From: Bradyrhizobium sp. 199
Lineage (GTDB): Bacteria; Pseudomonadota; Alphaproteobacteria; Rhizobiales; Xanthobacteraceae
Assembly: GCF_023073355.1 (NCBI RefSeq)
Contig: NZ_JADPJI010000006.1
Location: forward strand, 186,001-250,000
Direction: 5' to 3'
Length of the DNA: 64,000 bases
Positions 24,625-33,467 of this stretch are shown here, in pieces. Made by a program: the position numbers and the translations under genes. Every line of letters begins with the position of its first letter. Position 1 is the stretch's first letter. Under the pieces are notes generated by a model. It worked only from the letters and a program-made list of their open reading frames with translations. It was not told the origin of the DNA and did no database searches.

Positions 24625-25830
24625 ATGAAGCATGTTTTGTCGGGCATTTTTGCCGCCGCGTTTGCTCTCAGCGCCAGCGCCGTGCAGGCCGAGGACAAAC
24701 CCCCGCTGAAAATCGGTGGCATCCTGGACATGTCGAGCCTCTATGCGGACATCACCGGCCCCGGCAGCGAGACCGCAGCCAAGATGGCTGTCGAGGATTT
24801 TGGCGGCGAGGTGCTCGGACGCAAGATCCAGGTGCTCGCGGCCGACCATCAAAACAAGGCCGATCTCTCCGCCAACATCGCCCGCGACATGCTCGACAAC
24901 CAGGGCGTCGAGATGATCTACGACGTCGCTGCCTCCGCGACCGCACTTGCCGCCGGTGAGATCGCCAAGGCGCGCAACAAGATCGTCATCTTCAACGGTC
25001 CGGGCTCGATCCGTCTCAGCAACGAGGCCTGCGGTCCCTATACCGTGCACTACGTGTTCGACACGTTCGGCCAAGCCAACGTCACCGGCCTTGCCGCCGT
25101 GAAGTCGGGCCTCGACAGCTGGTACTTCCTCACCGCGGATTACGCCTTCGGCCAGGATCTGGAGAAGGACACTAGCAACGTCGTGACCAAGACCGGCGGC
25201 AAAGTGCTCGGCAGCGTGCGCCATCCGCTCAACACGTCGGATTTCTCGTCGTTCCTGCTTCAGGCCCAGGCATCGAAAGCCAAGGTGATTGGTCTTGCCA
25301 ATGCCGGCGGCGACACCGTCAACGCCATCAAGCAAGGGGCGGAGTTCGGCATCATGAAGGGCGGGCAGAAGGTTTCGCCACTGCTCGTCTTCGTCACCGA
25401 CATCGATTCGATCGGGCTCGAAACCGCGCAGGGCCTGCTGCTGGCGGAAGCATTCTACTGGGACCTGAACGACGACACCCGCGCTTTCTCGAAGCGCTTC
25501 CAGGAGCGCATGAAGCGCCCGCCGACCTCTGCGCAGGCCGGCGTCTATTCCTCGGTCACGCACTACCTAAAGGCCGTAAAGGCGGCAGGCACGACCGATG
25601 CGGCTGCCGTGATGAAGGTGATGAAGGAAACGCCGATCAACGACTTTTTTGCCAAGAACGGCAAGATCCGCGAGGACGGCCGCATGATCCACGACATGTA
25701 TCTGTTCGAGGTGAAGAAGCCGTCGGAGTCCAAGGGCCGCTGGGACGATTACAAGCTGCTCGCCACCGTGCCCGGCAGCGAGGCTTTCCAGCCGCTGGAG
25801 CAGTCGCGCTGCCCGCTGGTGAAGAAGTGA
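24625..25830 (+). CDS. branched-chain amino acid-type ABC substrate-binding protein
   Basis: 401 aa. A signal peptide (KHVLSGIFAAAFALSASAVQA) precedes a Peripla_BP_6 (LivJ-like) fold: LKIGGILDMSSLYADITGPG, AAKMAVEDFGGEVLGRKIQVL and VEMIYDVAASATALAAGEIA. No permease or ATPase gene is nearby, so it either feeds a transporter encoded elsewhere or has a sensing role. In Bradyrhizobium such orphan binding proteins often accompany aromatic or acyl-CoA catabolism, as here. A weak purine-rich ribosome site (GATAAGGGAG) precedes the ATG. Confidence 0.9.
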   Translation: MKHVLSGIFAAAFALSASAVQAEDKPPLKIGGILDMSSLYADITGPGSETAAKMAVEDFGGEVLGRKIQVLAADHQNKADLSANIARDMLDNQGVEMIYDVAASATALAAGEIAKARNKIVIFNGPGSIRLSNEACGPYTVHYVFDTFGQANVTGLAAVKSGLDSWYFLTADYAFGQDLEKDTSNVVTKTGGKVLGSVRHPLNTSDFSSFLLQAQASKAKVIGLANAGGDTVNAIKQGAEFGIMKGGQKVSPLLVFVTDIDSIGLETAQGLLLAEAFYWDLNDDTRAFSKRFQERMKRPPTSAQAGVYSSVTHYLKAVKAAGTTDAAAVMKVMKETPINDFFAKNGKIREDGRMIHDMYLFEVKKPSESKGRWDDYKLLATVPGSEAFQPLEQSRCPLVKK

Positions 25831-25854
25831 CGCCAAGCGTCATCCCAAGGCGCG

Positions 25855-25938
25855 GGTAAGCGCGAACTCTGGTGCGCAACGGTGCACTCGGGATCTCGAG
25901 GTTCCGGTTCTCGCTTCGCGAGCCCCGGAACGACGAGA
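25855..25938. repeat. intergenic repeat, CTCGCTTCGCGAGCCCCGGAA family
   Basis: Contains GGTGCGCAACGGTGCACTC, GATCTCGAGGTTCCGG and TCTCGCTTCGCGAGCCCCGG. Related copies lie at about 50655 and 53623. Confidence 0.7.
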
Positions 25939-25972
25939 TACTCAACAACAAACAACAACAAGGAGACGCCCA

Positions 25973-26764
25973 ATGAGCAACGACATGGTCCTGCAAGAGC
26001 TCGAAGGCGGGCTGCTCACCATCACGATGAACCGGCCGGAGCGAAAGAACGCGCTCAACCCCGAGATGGTCGCAGGATTGGTCGAGGCGGCGCGGCGCGC
26101 GGCTGACGATCCCGAGGTGCGGGCTGTGTTGTTCAAGGGCGCCGGCGGATCGTTCTGCGTCGGCGGCGACGTCAAGTCGATGGCGGCGGGCCGTGCGCCG
26201 CTGCCGTTCGAGGTGAAGATGGCGAACCTCCGCCGCGGCATGGAGGTCTCGCGTATCCTGCACCAGATGCCCAAACCCGTCGTGGCGCAGCTCGACGGTG
26301 CCGCCGCCGGCGCCGGCCTGTCGATGGCGCTGTCCTGCGATCTGCGCATCGCCAGCGAATCCTGCAAGATCACGACGGCGTTCGCCAAGGTCGGCTTCTC
26401 CGGCGATTACGGCGGGACTTATTTCCTGACCCAGCTGCTTGGCAGCGCGCGGGCGCGCGAGCTCTATCTGATGTCGCCGGTGCTCACCGCCAGGGAAGCA
26501 CATGCAATCGGAATGGTGACCAAGGTCGTTCCCGATGCCGAGATCGATGCCGCCGCCCACGAGCTCGCGCTGTCGCTGGCGCAAGGGCCCTCCATCGCGC
26601 TCGGCTTCATCAAGCGCAACATCAACAATGCCGAGCATCTGGCGCTGGAAGATTGCTTCGACGGCGAGGCGATCCATCACACCCGCTGCGGCGACACCGA
26701 AGACCACAAGGAGGCCGCAAAGGCCTTCGTGGAGAAGCGCAAGCCGACCTTCAGGGGCGCATGA
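25973..26764 (+). CDS. enoyl-CoA hydratase/isomerase family protein
   Basis: 263 aa crotonase fold: LLTITMNRPERKNALNPEM, the oxyanion-hole segment FCVGGDVKSM and AAAGAGLSMALSCDLRIA, the second oxyanion region, then AKVGFSGDYGGTYFLTQLLG carrying the active-site acidic residue positions. It hydrates or isomerises enoyl-CoA in beta-oxidation-type pathways; substrate unknown. AAGGAG lies 8 nt before the ATG. The stop overlaps the next gene by 4 nt (ATGA), so the two form one translation-coupled unit. Confidence 0.9.
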   Translation: MSNDMVLQELEGGLLTITMNRPERKNALNPEMVAGLVEAARRAADDPEVRAVLFKGAGGSFCVGGDVKSMAAGRAPLPFEVKMANLRRGMEVSRILHQMPKPVVAQLDGAAAGAGLSMALSCDLRIASESCKITTAFAKVGFSGDYGGTYFLTQLLGSARARELYLMSPVLTAREAHAIGMVTKVVPDAEIDAAAHELALSLAQGPSIALGFIKRNINNAEHLALEDCFDGEAIHHTRCGDTEDHKEAAKAFVEKRKPTFRGA

Positions 26765-27513
26765 CGATGACGCCCTATATGCGGCTGCGACAGATCTGCC
26801 TGATCGCACCGCAGCTCGCGCCTGTCGTCTCCGACATCGCGGAGATCATGGGTCTTGCTGTGTGCTACCGCGACGGCAATGTCTCGAAATATGGCCTGGA
26901 GAATGCACTGCTCCCGGTCGACACGATCTTGCTAGAGGTGGTCGCACCTTTCAAGGACGGCACCACGGCCGGTCGCTTCATCGAGAAGACCGGCGGCCGC
27001 GGCGGCTATATGGCGATCTTCTGCTGCAACGATCCCGACGAGCGCGGGCGCAACGCCAATGCGCTTGGTGTCCGCACCGCCAATATCATCGACCACGCGC
27101 CCTATCACGGCGTCCAGCTTCACCCCCGCGACTGCCGCGCTGCCTTCATCGAGTTCAACCATACCGAAGGCAGCGACGACATCTTGGGGCCGTATCCGCC
27201 GGCGGGGCCGGATTGGCAGCGATACATCCGCAAGGACGTGACGCAGGCGCTTGCTGGCGTGGAGATGCAGAGCCCGGATCCGGTGGGGCTTGCGGAGCAT
27301 TGGGGCAAGATCACCGGTGTTGTGCCGAGCGGCGCCGAATTGAAGCTGCCGAATGCGACCTTCCGCTTCGTGAAGGGCGCCAGCGAAATCATGAGCGCGC
27401 TGGAATTCCGGGTTGTCGATGTCGCGCGCGTGCTGCATGCGGCCAAGGCCAAAGGGCTCGCGGTTGCCGGCAACGAGTTCCTGCTGGGCGGGGTAACGTT
27501 CCGCGTCAGTTGA
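26761..27513 (+). CDS. VOC/glyoxalase-like domain protein
   Basis: 250 aa, start ATG overlapping the hydratase stop. Beta-alpha modules typical of vicinal-oxygen-chelate proteins can be followed: MRLRQICLIAPQLAPVVSDI at the start, an IFCCNDPDERGRNANALGVR strand-helix, then HPRDCRAAFIEFNHT with the putative metal His/Glu, and a second half ending FRVVDVARVLHAAKAKGL. Members include glyoxalase I, dioxygenases and epimerases; the reaction cannot be assigned. Its coupling to an enoyl-CoA hydratase suggests it acts on the same substrate or product. Confidence 0.72.
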   Translation: MTMTPYMRLRQICLIAPQLAPVVSDIAEIMGLAVCYRDGNVSKYGLENALLPVDTILLEVVAPFKDGTTAGRFIEKTGGRGGYMAIFCCNDPDERGRNANALGVRTANIIDHAPYHGVQLHPRDCRAAFIEFNHTEGSDDILGPYPPAGPDWQRYIRKDVTQALAGVEMQSPDPVGLAEHWGKITGVVPSGAELKLPNATFRFVKGASEIMSALEFRVVDVARVLHAAKAKGLAVAGNEFLLGGVTFRVS

Positions 27514-27537
27514 GTTGTCGGCACATGTCTCACCGCA

Positions 27538-27633
27538 TCGTCGTGCCCGGGCTTGTCCCGGGCATCCACGTTCTAGGGCTGGAGTGACGGTGTGAGAAGA
27601 GGCGTGGATGGCCGGGACAAGCCCGGCCAATAC
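27538..27633. repeat. intergenic repeat, CCCGGGACAAGCCCGGGC family
   Basis: Two nested palindromes: TGCCCGGGCTTGTCCCGGGC (27545-27564) and GGCCGGGACAAGCCCGGCC, forming a large inverted repeat between genes. A second copy lies at 34273-34363. Confidence 0.75.
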
Positions 27634-27667
27634 GGATAGAGTGATCGAAAAAGAGCAAGGGCTCGTC

Positions 27668-29782
27668 ATGCCGCATCCGCTCGACAGCTTCTTCGCTCCC
27701 GCCAGCATCGCGCTGATCGGGGCCTCGCGCGATCATGAGAAGATCCCGGGCCGGCTCTTGTCGATGCTGCGCAAGAACGAATATCCGGGCAAGATCTACC
27801 CGGTGAACCCGAACTACACCGACATCGACGGGCTCGCCTGCTACAAATCGATCGCTGACATCGGCGCGCCGATCGACCTCGCTGTCATCATCATTCCGGC
27901 CCGCGCGGTGCTTCCCGCGCTCGAGCAATGCGCCGCCGCCGGCGTCAAGAACGCCGTCATCATCTCCTCCGGCTTTGCCGAGGAGGGCGGCGACAGTGCG
28001 GCGATGCAGGATGCGATCGCGGCGCTGGCAAGGCGCACCGGCATGCGGATTTCGGGTCCGAACGCCGAGGGTTTCTTCAGCCAGGTGCCGCGCGTGGCCG
28101 CGACGTTCAGTCCCGCGGTGGACGTCAAGCCGGGTGTGGTGCCGCTGGTCGCGACGACGCGTCGGATCGGCATCGTCGCGCAGAGCGGCGGCATCGGCTT
28201 TGCCTATTATCATCGCGCACGGGCGCTCGGCGTCGCCGTCAGCTATGTCGTCAGCGCCGGCAATGAATCCGATCTCGGCGCCGGCGAGTTCCTGGATTAT
28301 CTGGTGCAGGATTCCTCGACCGACGTGATCCTGCTGTTCATCGAAGGCATCCGCGACGTCGACAAATTCCTGGCCGCTGCCGAGCGCGCTGCGGAGGTGA
28401 AGAAGCCGGTCATCGTGACAAAAGTCGGCCGCTCCGGGGCAGGCCGGCGCGCGGCGGCCTCGCATACCGCGAGCATGGCGGGCTGGTCGGCGGCCTATGA
28501 TGCGGTGTTCGCAAGATACGGCTTCATTGTCTCCAACGATCTCGACGAGGCGCTGACGATTGCGGCGCTGCTTGCCAGCAATCCGCTGCCGAAGGGCGAG
28601 CGCGTTGCCGTCGTCACCGTCTCCGGCGGTGCCGGCATCTGGGGCGCCGATGCCGTGGCTCTGCAAGGCTTGCAGGTGCCGGAGCTTTCCGAGCCGATCC
28701 AGGCGGTGATCAGGCAGTTGATGCCGTCCTACGGCACGGCGCGCAACCCGATCGACGTGACCGCGCAGGGCGTCACCTCTGGCGGCCTGCAGAAGAGCGT
28801 CGACGTGCTCACCGCCTCGGACGAGGTCGATGGAATCCTTGTCGTGCTGTCGCTGTCGAGCGAGGTGCGCAAGCCATTCAAGGAAGAGGAATTGACGCCG
28901 GTGCTGTTAACGCAGCACAAGCCGGTGGTGTTCTATTCCTACACGGTGCCGTCCGACTTCGCGCGCCGTGAGCTCGCGAAATCCGGCGCCGTGGTGCTCA
29001 CGGGCCTCGCCCATGTCGGCGTAGCGATGCGGCACCTCGTCGATTACGCCAGCTTCAAGCTGCCGTTTCCCGCGGACGCGGCGCGGCTGTCGGCGCGCGA
29101 TCTTTCCCCGCATCTGAAGTCGCCGGTCCTGTCCGAGGCCGACAGCAAGTCGTTGCTCCGCACCGCCGGCATTGCGCTGCCGGATGAGGTGCTGGTGAGG
29201 GACAAGGGCGAGCTCGACGAGGCGGTCGCTCGCGTCGGCTTCCCGCTGGCGATGAAGATCCAGTCGCCTGAGATCGCTCACAAGAGCGAAGTCGGCGGCG
29301 TGCGCGTCGACATCACCACCAAGGGCGAAGCGTTTCTGGCATTTGAGGCGCTGCTGGACAATGCGCGCAAGCACCGGCCCGACGCGATCATTCAAGGCGT
29401 GCTGGTCGGCCCGATGGCGAAGCGCGGTATCGAAATCATCGTCGGCACCATGACCGACGAGACCTTCGGTCCCATGGTGATGGTGGGTCTCGGCGGCATC
29501 ACCACAGAACTGTTCCGCGACGTCGTCTATCGCCCGGCGCCGGTTGGCGTGCAGGAGGCCAGCGCGATGCTGGCGGGCTTGAAAGCAGCGCCGCTCCTAA
29601 AGGGATTCCGTGGAGCGGCAAAGGCGGACGTGATGGCTCTATCGCAGCTGATCGCGGATATCTCACTGCTCGCCGCGCGGCACGCGAACGAGATCACGGA
29701 GATCGAGCTCAATCCGGTGCTGGTGCACTCGGAGGGGCAGGGCCTGACGATTGTCGACGCGCTGGTGGTGGGACGGAGATAG
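27668..29782 (+). CDS. NDP-forming acyl-CoA synthetase (acetate-CoA ligase family)
   Basis: 704 aa with fused alpha and beta halves: a CoA-binding Rossmann domain (FAPASIALIGASRDHEKIPG), two succinyl-CoA-ligase-like domains with ASHTASMAGWSAAYDAVF carrying the phospho-histidine, and a C-terminal ATP-grasp domain (GFPLAMKIQSPEIAHKSEVGGVR, then EIIVGTMTDETFGPMVMVGLGG). It makes an acyl-CoA from acid, CoA and NTP via a phospho-enzyme. Similar fused proteins include pimeloyl-CoA and aryl-acid ligases. The longer open frame upstream runs through the repeat, so ATG 27668 with AAGGG upstream is preferred. It lies in the same acyl-CoA neighbourhood as the hydratases and dehydrogenases. Confidence 0.9.
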   Translation: MPHPLDSFFAPASIALIGASRDHEKIPGRLLSMLRKNEYPGKIYPVNPNYTDIDGLACYKSIADIGAPIDLAVIIIPARAVLPALEQCAAAGVKNAVIISSGFAEEGGDSAAMQDAIAALARRTGMRISGPNAEGFFSQVPRVAATFSPAVDVKPGVVPLVATTRRIGIVAQSGGIGFAYYHRARALGVAVSYVVSAGNESDLGAGEFLDYLVQDSSTDVILLFIEGIRDVDKFLAAAERAAEVKKPVIVTKVGRSGAGRRAAASHTASMAGWSAAYDAVFARYGFIVSNDLDEALTIAALLASNPLPKGERVAVVTVSGGAGIWGADAVALQGLQVPELSEPIQAVIRQLMPSYGTARNPIDVTAQGVTSGGLQKSVDVLTASDEVDGILVVLSLSSEVRKPFKEEELTPVLLTQHKPVVFYSYTVPSDFARRELAKSGAVVLTGLAHVGVAMRHLVDYASFKLPFPADAARLSARDLSPHLKSPVLSEADSKSLLRTAGIALPDEVLVRDKGELDEAVARVGFPLAMKIQSPEIAHKSEVGGVRVDITTKGEAFLAFEALLDNARKHRPDAIIQGVLVGPMAKRGIEIIVGTMTDETFGPMVMVGLGGITTELFRDVVYRPAPVGVQEASAMLAGLKAAPLLKGFRGAAKADVMALSQLIADISLLAARHANEITEIELNPVLVHSEGQGLTIVDALVVGRR

Positions 29783-29975
29783 CCACAAACCCAACTGTCG
29801 TCCCGGGGCGCAAAGCGAAGCCGGGACGATAACTTCAGGGCGCGGTTTGTCGAAGATTCGTGGTGACGATCTGCGCGCCTAACTCCTCCCTGAGGTGATG
29901 GGTCCCCCCGCTTTCGCGGGGACGACAGCGGAGAGTGTGGCGAGGCCAGAGTGACACGGCGAAACGCTGCCGCGG
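29783..29975. repeat. short palindromes between convergent genes
   Basis: CGTCCCGGGGCGCAAAGCG with AGCCGGGACG, and CCCCGCTTTCGCGGGG, are short hairpins that may serve as bidirectional transcription stops between the synthetase and hydratase genes. No gene is seen. Confidence 0.5.
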
Positions 29976-30788
29976 TCACCTTCCCCTGAAATTCGCGGCG
30001 CGCCGCTCTTCCGTCGCCTTCACGCCTTCCTTGAAATCTTCCGTCGCGCGCAGGCGGGTCTGCTCGGCGAGCTCGTGATTGGTGGCGGCCATGACGCGGT
30101 CGGCGAGGCCGTTGCGCATCGTGGCGCGGGTGGAGAGCAGGCCGAGCGGCGAGCATTCGGCGATCTCGCCGGCGAGCTTCATGGCGGCCGCCTTGACCTG
30201 GTCCTGCGGCACCAGCTCGTTGGCGAGGCCCCATTTGTAAGCCTCCTCGCCCGTGACGCGGCGGCTGGTGTAGAACATCAGCTCGGCGTTGTTCTTGCCA
30301 ATCAGCTCCGGCAGCGTCGTCGTCAGGCCGAAGCCGGGATGGAAGCCGAGCTTGGTGAAATTCGCGGAGAAGCGCGCCTCAGGGCACGTGACGCGGAAAT
30401 CGGCGGAGACTGCGAGGCCCAATCCGCCACCGATGGCGGCGCCCTGCACCGCGGCGACGATCGGCTTCTTGGCGCGGAAGATGCGAACGGCTTGGATGTA
30501 GAGATGGTTGATCGCTCCGAGGCTGTCGGCGGGGTCGCCCTTCTTGTCGGCCTCACGCACCTCTTGCGCCTGCCGTGCCGGATCCTGGAAATTGGCGCCG
30601 GCGCAGAAGGCCTTGCCCTGTGCCGACAGCACTGAGGCGCGGATCTCGATGTCGCCATCGAATTCGTCGAGCGCGTCCGCGATCTGGTTGATCAGCGAAA
30701 TGTCGAAGAAGTTCAGCGGCGGGCGGCGGATCTCGATGGAGCCGACATGCCCGACCTTCTCGACGCCGATATCTTTATAGGTGCTCAT
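29976..30788 (-). CDS. enoyl-CoA hydratase/isomerase family protein
   Basis: 270 aa. VGHVGSIEIRRPPLNFFDI start, FCAGANFQDP (first oxyanion segment) and AAVQGAAIGGGLGLAVSADF, then ANFTKLGFHPGFGLT. The last stretch EDFKEGVKATEERRAANFRG is the usual crotonase C-terminus. A 20-residue charged insert (AQEVREADKKGDPADS) after the first oxyanion motif is unusual. GGAG lies 6 nt before the ATG. Same strand as the two acyl-CoA dehydrogenases upstream, separated by a repeat-filled 188-bp gap. Confidence 0.9.
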   Translation of the reverse strand: MSTYKDIGVEKVGHVGSIEIRRPPLNFFDISLINQIADALDEFDGDIEIRASVLSAQGKAFCAGANFQDPARQAQEVREADKKGDPADSLGAINHLYIQAVRIFRAKKPIVAAVQGAAIGGGLGLAVSADFRVTCPEARFSANFTKLGFHPGFGLTTTLPELIGKNNAELMFYTSRRVTGEEAYKWGLANELVPQDQVKAAAMKLAGEIAECSPLGLLSTRATMRNGLADRVMAATNHELAEQTRLRATEDFKEGVKATEERRAANFRGR

Positions 30789-30821
30789 TTTAGTCTCCAG
30801 TATCTCAGTAGCGAAGAACCA

Positions 30822-30955
30822 CCTCTCCCATTGGGCGAGGTCGATTTGCGCCAGCAAATCGGGTGAGGGGATCAGCTCTTTTGGGGGACCCCAACCCCTC
30901 ACCCGGCGCTACGCGCCGACCTCTCCCGATGGGAGAGGTGGACGGAGCGCGAGGA
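30822..30955. repeat. intergenic repeat, CACCTCTCCC...GGGAGAGGTG family
   Basis: CACCTCTCCCATTGGGCGAGG at one end and GACCTCTCCCGATGGGAGAGG at the other, with TTTGCGCCAGCAAAT and CGCTACGCG as internal small palindromes. Same family as the copies near 4740 and 5950. Confidence 0.75.
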
Positions 30956-30976
30956 GATAGGTCCGATCCCATCAGC

Positions 30977-32137
30977 TTACCGCAAACCAAGTCCGCGGGC
31001 GATGATGCCGCGCAGCACCTCGGTGGTGCCGCCCTGGATGGTGAGTTTCGGCGCGGTCTTGATGGCGAAATCGAGTTGCCGCTCCAGCGTCTCGCGGTTG
31101 GTCGCGGTCTCCTCGACGAAGGCGGCGAGATCGCGCACGCGGTGCGGAAGCTGCTGCTCCCAGACTGTGCCGATGTCCTTGACAATGGACGCCTCGACCA
31201 CCGGCTCCTTGCCGGCCTCGAGCATGCCCGCGACCGAGACCGACATGCGGCGCATGGTGTGGAGCTGCGCGACGAGGCGCCCGATGCCTTCGGCGCTACG
31301 CGTATCCGGGTTGGGACCGACCGCGCGCACGAGCTCGGTCAGCACGTAATAGGTCTCGAGGAAACGCTCGGGGCCCGAGCGCTCATAGGCGAGCTCGCTT
31401 GTCGCCTGCTTCCAGGCGCCGTCGACCTCGCCGAGAACGTGATCGTCGGGCACGAAGAAGTCGGTGAAGACGACCTCGTTGAACTCGTACTGGCCGGTGA
31501 TCTGGCCGATCGGGTTCACCTGGATGCCCGGCTGCTTCATCTTGACCAGAAACTGGGTCAGGCCGTGCCGGCGGTTTTCCTTGGTCGGCTGTGAGGTCCT
31601 GAAGATCGCGATCATGTAGTCGGCGATGTGGGCCGACGAGGTCCAGATCTTGGTGCCGTTGATGAGATAGCCGCCGTCGGTCTTGGTCGCGCGCGTCTTC
31701 GCGGCGAACAGATCCGAGCCGGAGTTCGGCTCGCTCATGCCGATCGCAAAACAGATCTCGCCGCGGCAGATCCGCGGCAGGATCTCCATCTTGATGTGCT
31801 CCGGCGCGTATTTGATCAGCACCGGCCCGCTCTGGCGGTCGGCGACGAAGAAGCGCCGCGTCGGCGCGTTGGCGACGCGCATCTCCTCGGTCACCACGTA
31901 GCGTTCGAGGAAGGAGCGCTCCTGGCCGCCATATTTCTTCGGCCAGGTCATCCCCAGCCAGCCCTTGGCGCCGACCCGGCGGGAGAATTCCGGCGCGTCG
32001 GTGTCTTCGCGGTTGGGCTTGTGCGGATCGAAAGTGCCGGCGGCGATTTCTTCGGCGAGGAAGGCGCGCACTTCCTTGCGCAATTGCTCGCACTTTTCGG
32101 GCAGGCGGATCGGATCGAAACGGAGCGCAGCGGTCAT
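30977..32137 (-). CDS. acyl-CoA dehydrogenase, probable large/active subunit of a heteromer
   Basis: 386 aa. The N-terminal helical domain ends GWLGMTWPKKYGGQERS, the beta-domain has FAIGMSEPNSGSDLFAAKTR and INGTKIWTSSAHIADYM, and the C-domain has ELAYERSGPERFLE, where the YER glutamate fits the catalytic base used when the C-terminal IYEGT motif is IQGGTTE, as here. It oxidises acyl-CoA to enoyl-CoA with FAD. Together with the gene 16 nt upstream it resembles PimC/PimD or steroid-type FadE alpha-beta pairs (inference). GGGAGAG precedes the ATG at 32137. Confidence 0.92.
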   Translation of the reverse strand: MTAALRFDPIRLPEKCEQLRKEVRAFLAEEIAAGTFDPHKPNREDTDAPEFSRRVGAKGWLGMTWPKKYGGQERSFLERYVVTEEMRVANAPTRRFFVADRQSGPVLIKYAPEHIKMEILPRICRGEICFAIGMSEPNSGSDLFAAKTRATKTDGGYLINGTKIWTSSAHIADYMIAIFRTSQPTKENRRHGLTQFLVKMKQPGIQVNPIGQITGQYEFNEVVFTDFFVPDDHVLGEVDGAWKQATSELAYERSGPERFLETYYVLTELVRAVGPNPDTRSAEGIGRLVAQLHTMRRMSVSVAGMLEAGKEPVVEASIVKDIGTVWEQQLPHRVRDLAAFVEETATNRETLERQLDFAIKTAPKLTIQGGTTEVLRGIIARGLGLR

Positions 32138-32153
32138 GTGTTTCTCTCCCTGA

Positions 32154-33218
32154 TCAGCGCGACGCCACGAGCGGCCACAATTCGTCGGCGCCGCGATTGG
32201 CGACCAGCTTGCCGAGCTCGACGGCCCAGTAGCTCTCCGAACCGAAATCGTCGCGCCAGGCCAGCGCCCGCAGCGAATAGCGGTGCAGGATGTGCTCAAG
32301 GGTGAAGCCGATCGCGCCGTGCACCTGATGCGCAATTGCGCCGCCCTTTTCCGCGGCTTCCGCGCAGCGGATCTTTGCGGAGGCCGCTTCGAGATAGACC
32401 TCGTCGTCAAAGGCCTTGGCGTTCGCGATGGCGTCGGCGGCCGAGGTCGCAGCCGCAAGGGCCGCGGCGGATTCACCGGCGAGGCGCGCCAGATTGTGCT
32501 GCACCGCCTGGAATTTCGAGATCTTTTTCTCGAAGGCAACGCGCTCGTTGGAATAGCGCACTGAGATGTCGAGCATCGATTCCAGCGCGCCTGCGATCTG
32601 CAGGCTGCGCGCAACGCCGCCCATCAGCAGCATAGTGGTCTGGTCAAAGCCCTTCGGCGCGGCCTTGAGCGTGACCGGCTGGACCTTGTCGAGTGTCACG
32701 GTGTCGCTGTGGTCGTAGCCGACATTGAGCCCGGTCTCGATCCGCGCCTTGGCCGCGTCGAGCAGCGCGATCGAGACGCCATCCTTGCCATGTGCGAGCA
32801 CCGCAAAATGCTTGGCCGCCTTCGCAAAGGGCACGCCGCGGGAGCGGCCGGAGAGCGAACCGTCGGCATCGAGGGTGATGCGATCCTTCGGCGATGCCGG
32901 CAGTACCGTCATCTCGCCTTCAGGGGATGCGATCTTCGCTTGCGCCAGCAGCCAGCCCGCCAGCATGGTCTCGGCCAGGGGAACCGAGACGGCGAAACGG
33001 CCGGCGGCGTTGAGCAGCGCAAAGCCGTCGGCAAGGCTCGCCCCGGAGCCGCCGAGATCATCGGGCACCCAGGACAAGGGCAGGCCGGCTTCGCTCAGCG
33101 CCTGCCACAGCGGCGCCTGCCAGGAATTCTTCTTGTCGTTGTTGATGGTTTGCGGATCGGCGAGATCGGCGAAGATCTTCTCCGCGGTCTCGACGACGAT
33201 GTTGTCACTCTCCGCCAC
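32154..33218 (-). CDS. acyl-CoA dehydrogenase family protein, probable partner subunit
   Basis: 354 aa from GTG 33218. It has an N-terminal helical domain (SEAGLPLSWVPDDLGGSGAS), an abbreviated beta-domain without the usual TEPxxGSD motif, and a C-domain with YSNERVAFEKKISKFQAVQHN and VHGAIGFTLEHILHRYSLRALAW. The lack of a recognisable catalytic Glu and of the TEP motif suggests a non-catalytic partner that completes the FAD site of the neighbour, as in heterotetrameric dehydrogenases. The order (this gene first, then the catalytic one, 16 nt apart) supports a pair. Confidence 0.87.
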   Translation of the reverse strand: MAESDNIVVETAEKIFADLADPQTINNDKKNSWQAPLWQALSEAGLPLSWVPDDLGGSGASLADGFALLNAAGRFAVSVPLAETMLAGWLLAQAKIASPEGEMTVLPASPKDRITLDADGSLSGRSRGVPFAKAAKHFAVLAHGKDGVSIALLDAAKARIETGLNVGYDHSDTVTLDKVQPVTLKAAPKGFDQTTMLLMGGVARSLQIAGALESMLDISVRYSNERVAFEKKISKFQAVQHNLARLAGESAAALAAATSAADAIANAKAFDDEVYLEAASAKIRCAEAAEKGGAIAHQVHGAIGFTLEHILHRYSLRALAWRDDFGSESYWAVELGKLVANRGADELWPLVASR

Positions 33219-33467
33219 AGCGTTCCCCGTGTTTTGCCGTTGGCGCGTCCCGCCTCGCTGAGCGGGCGCGCAGGTCTTCTTGCGCCCGATGATCCGAAAA
33301 AGCCATGGCCGTGACAAGCGTTGATCGCAGGCCAACCTGCGGCGCCGGCATGGGCGCAAGAGCCGACAGGGGCAAATTCCGCTTAGCGGACTTTGCTCGA
33401 TTTGCAGGGCGCGACAAACTCGCTAAACAAGGCGCGAAAGATCAGAGCCACGGGGAAGGAAATCAAG

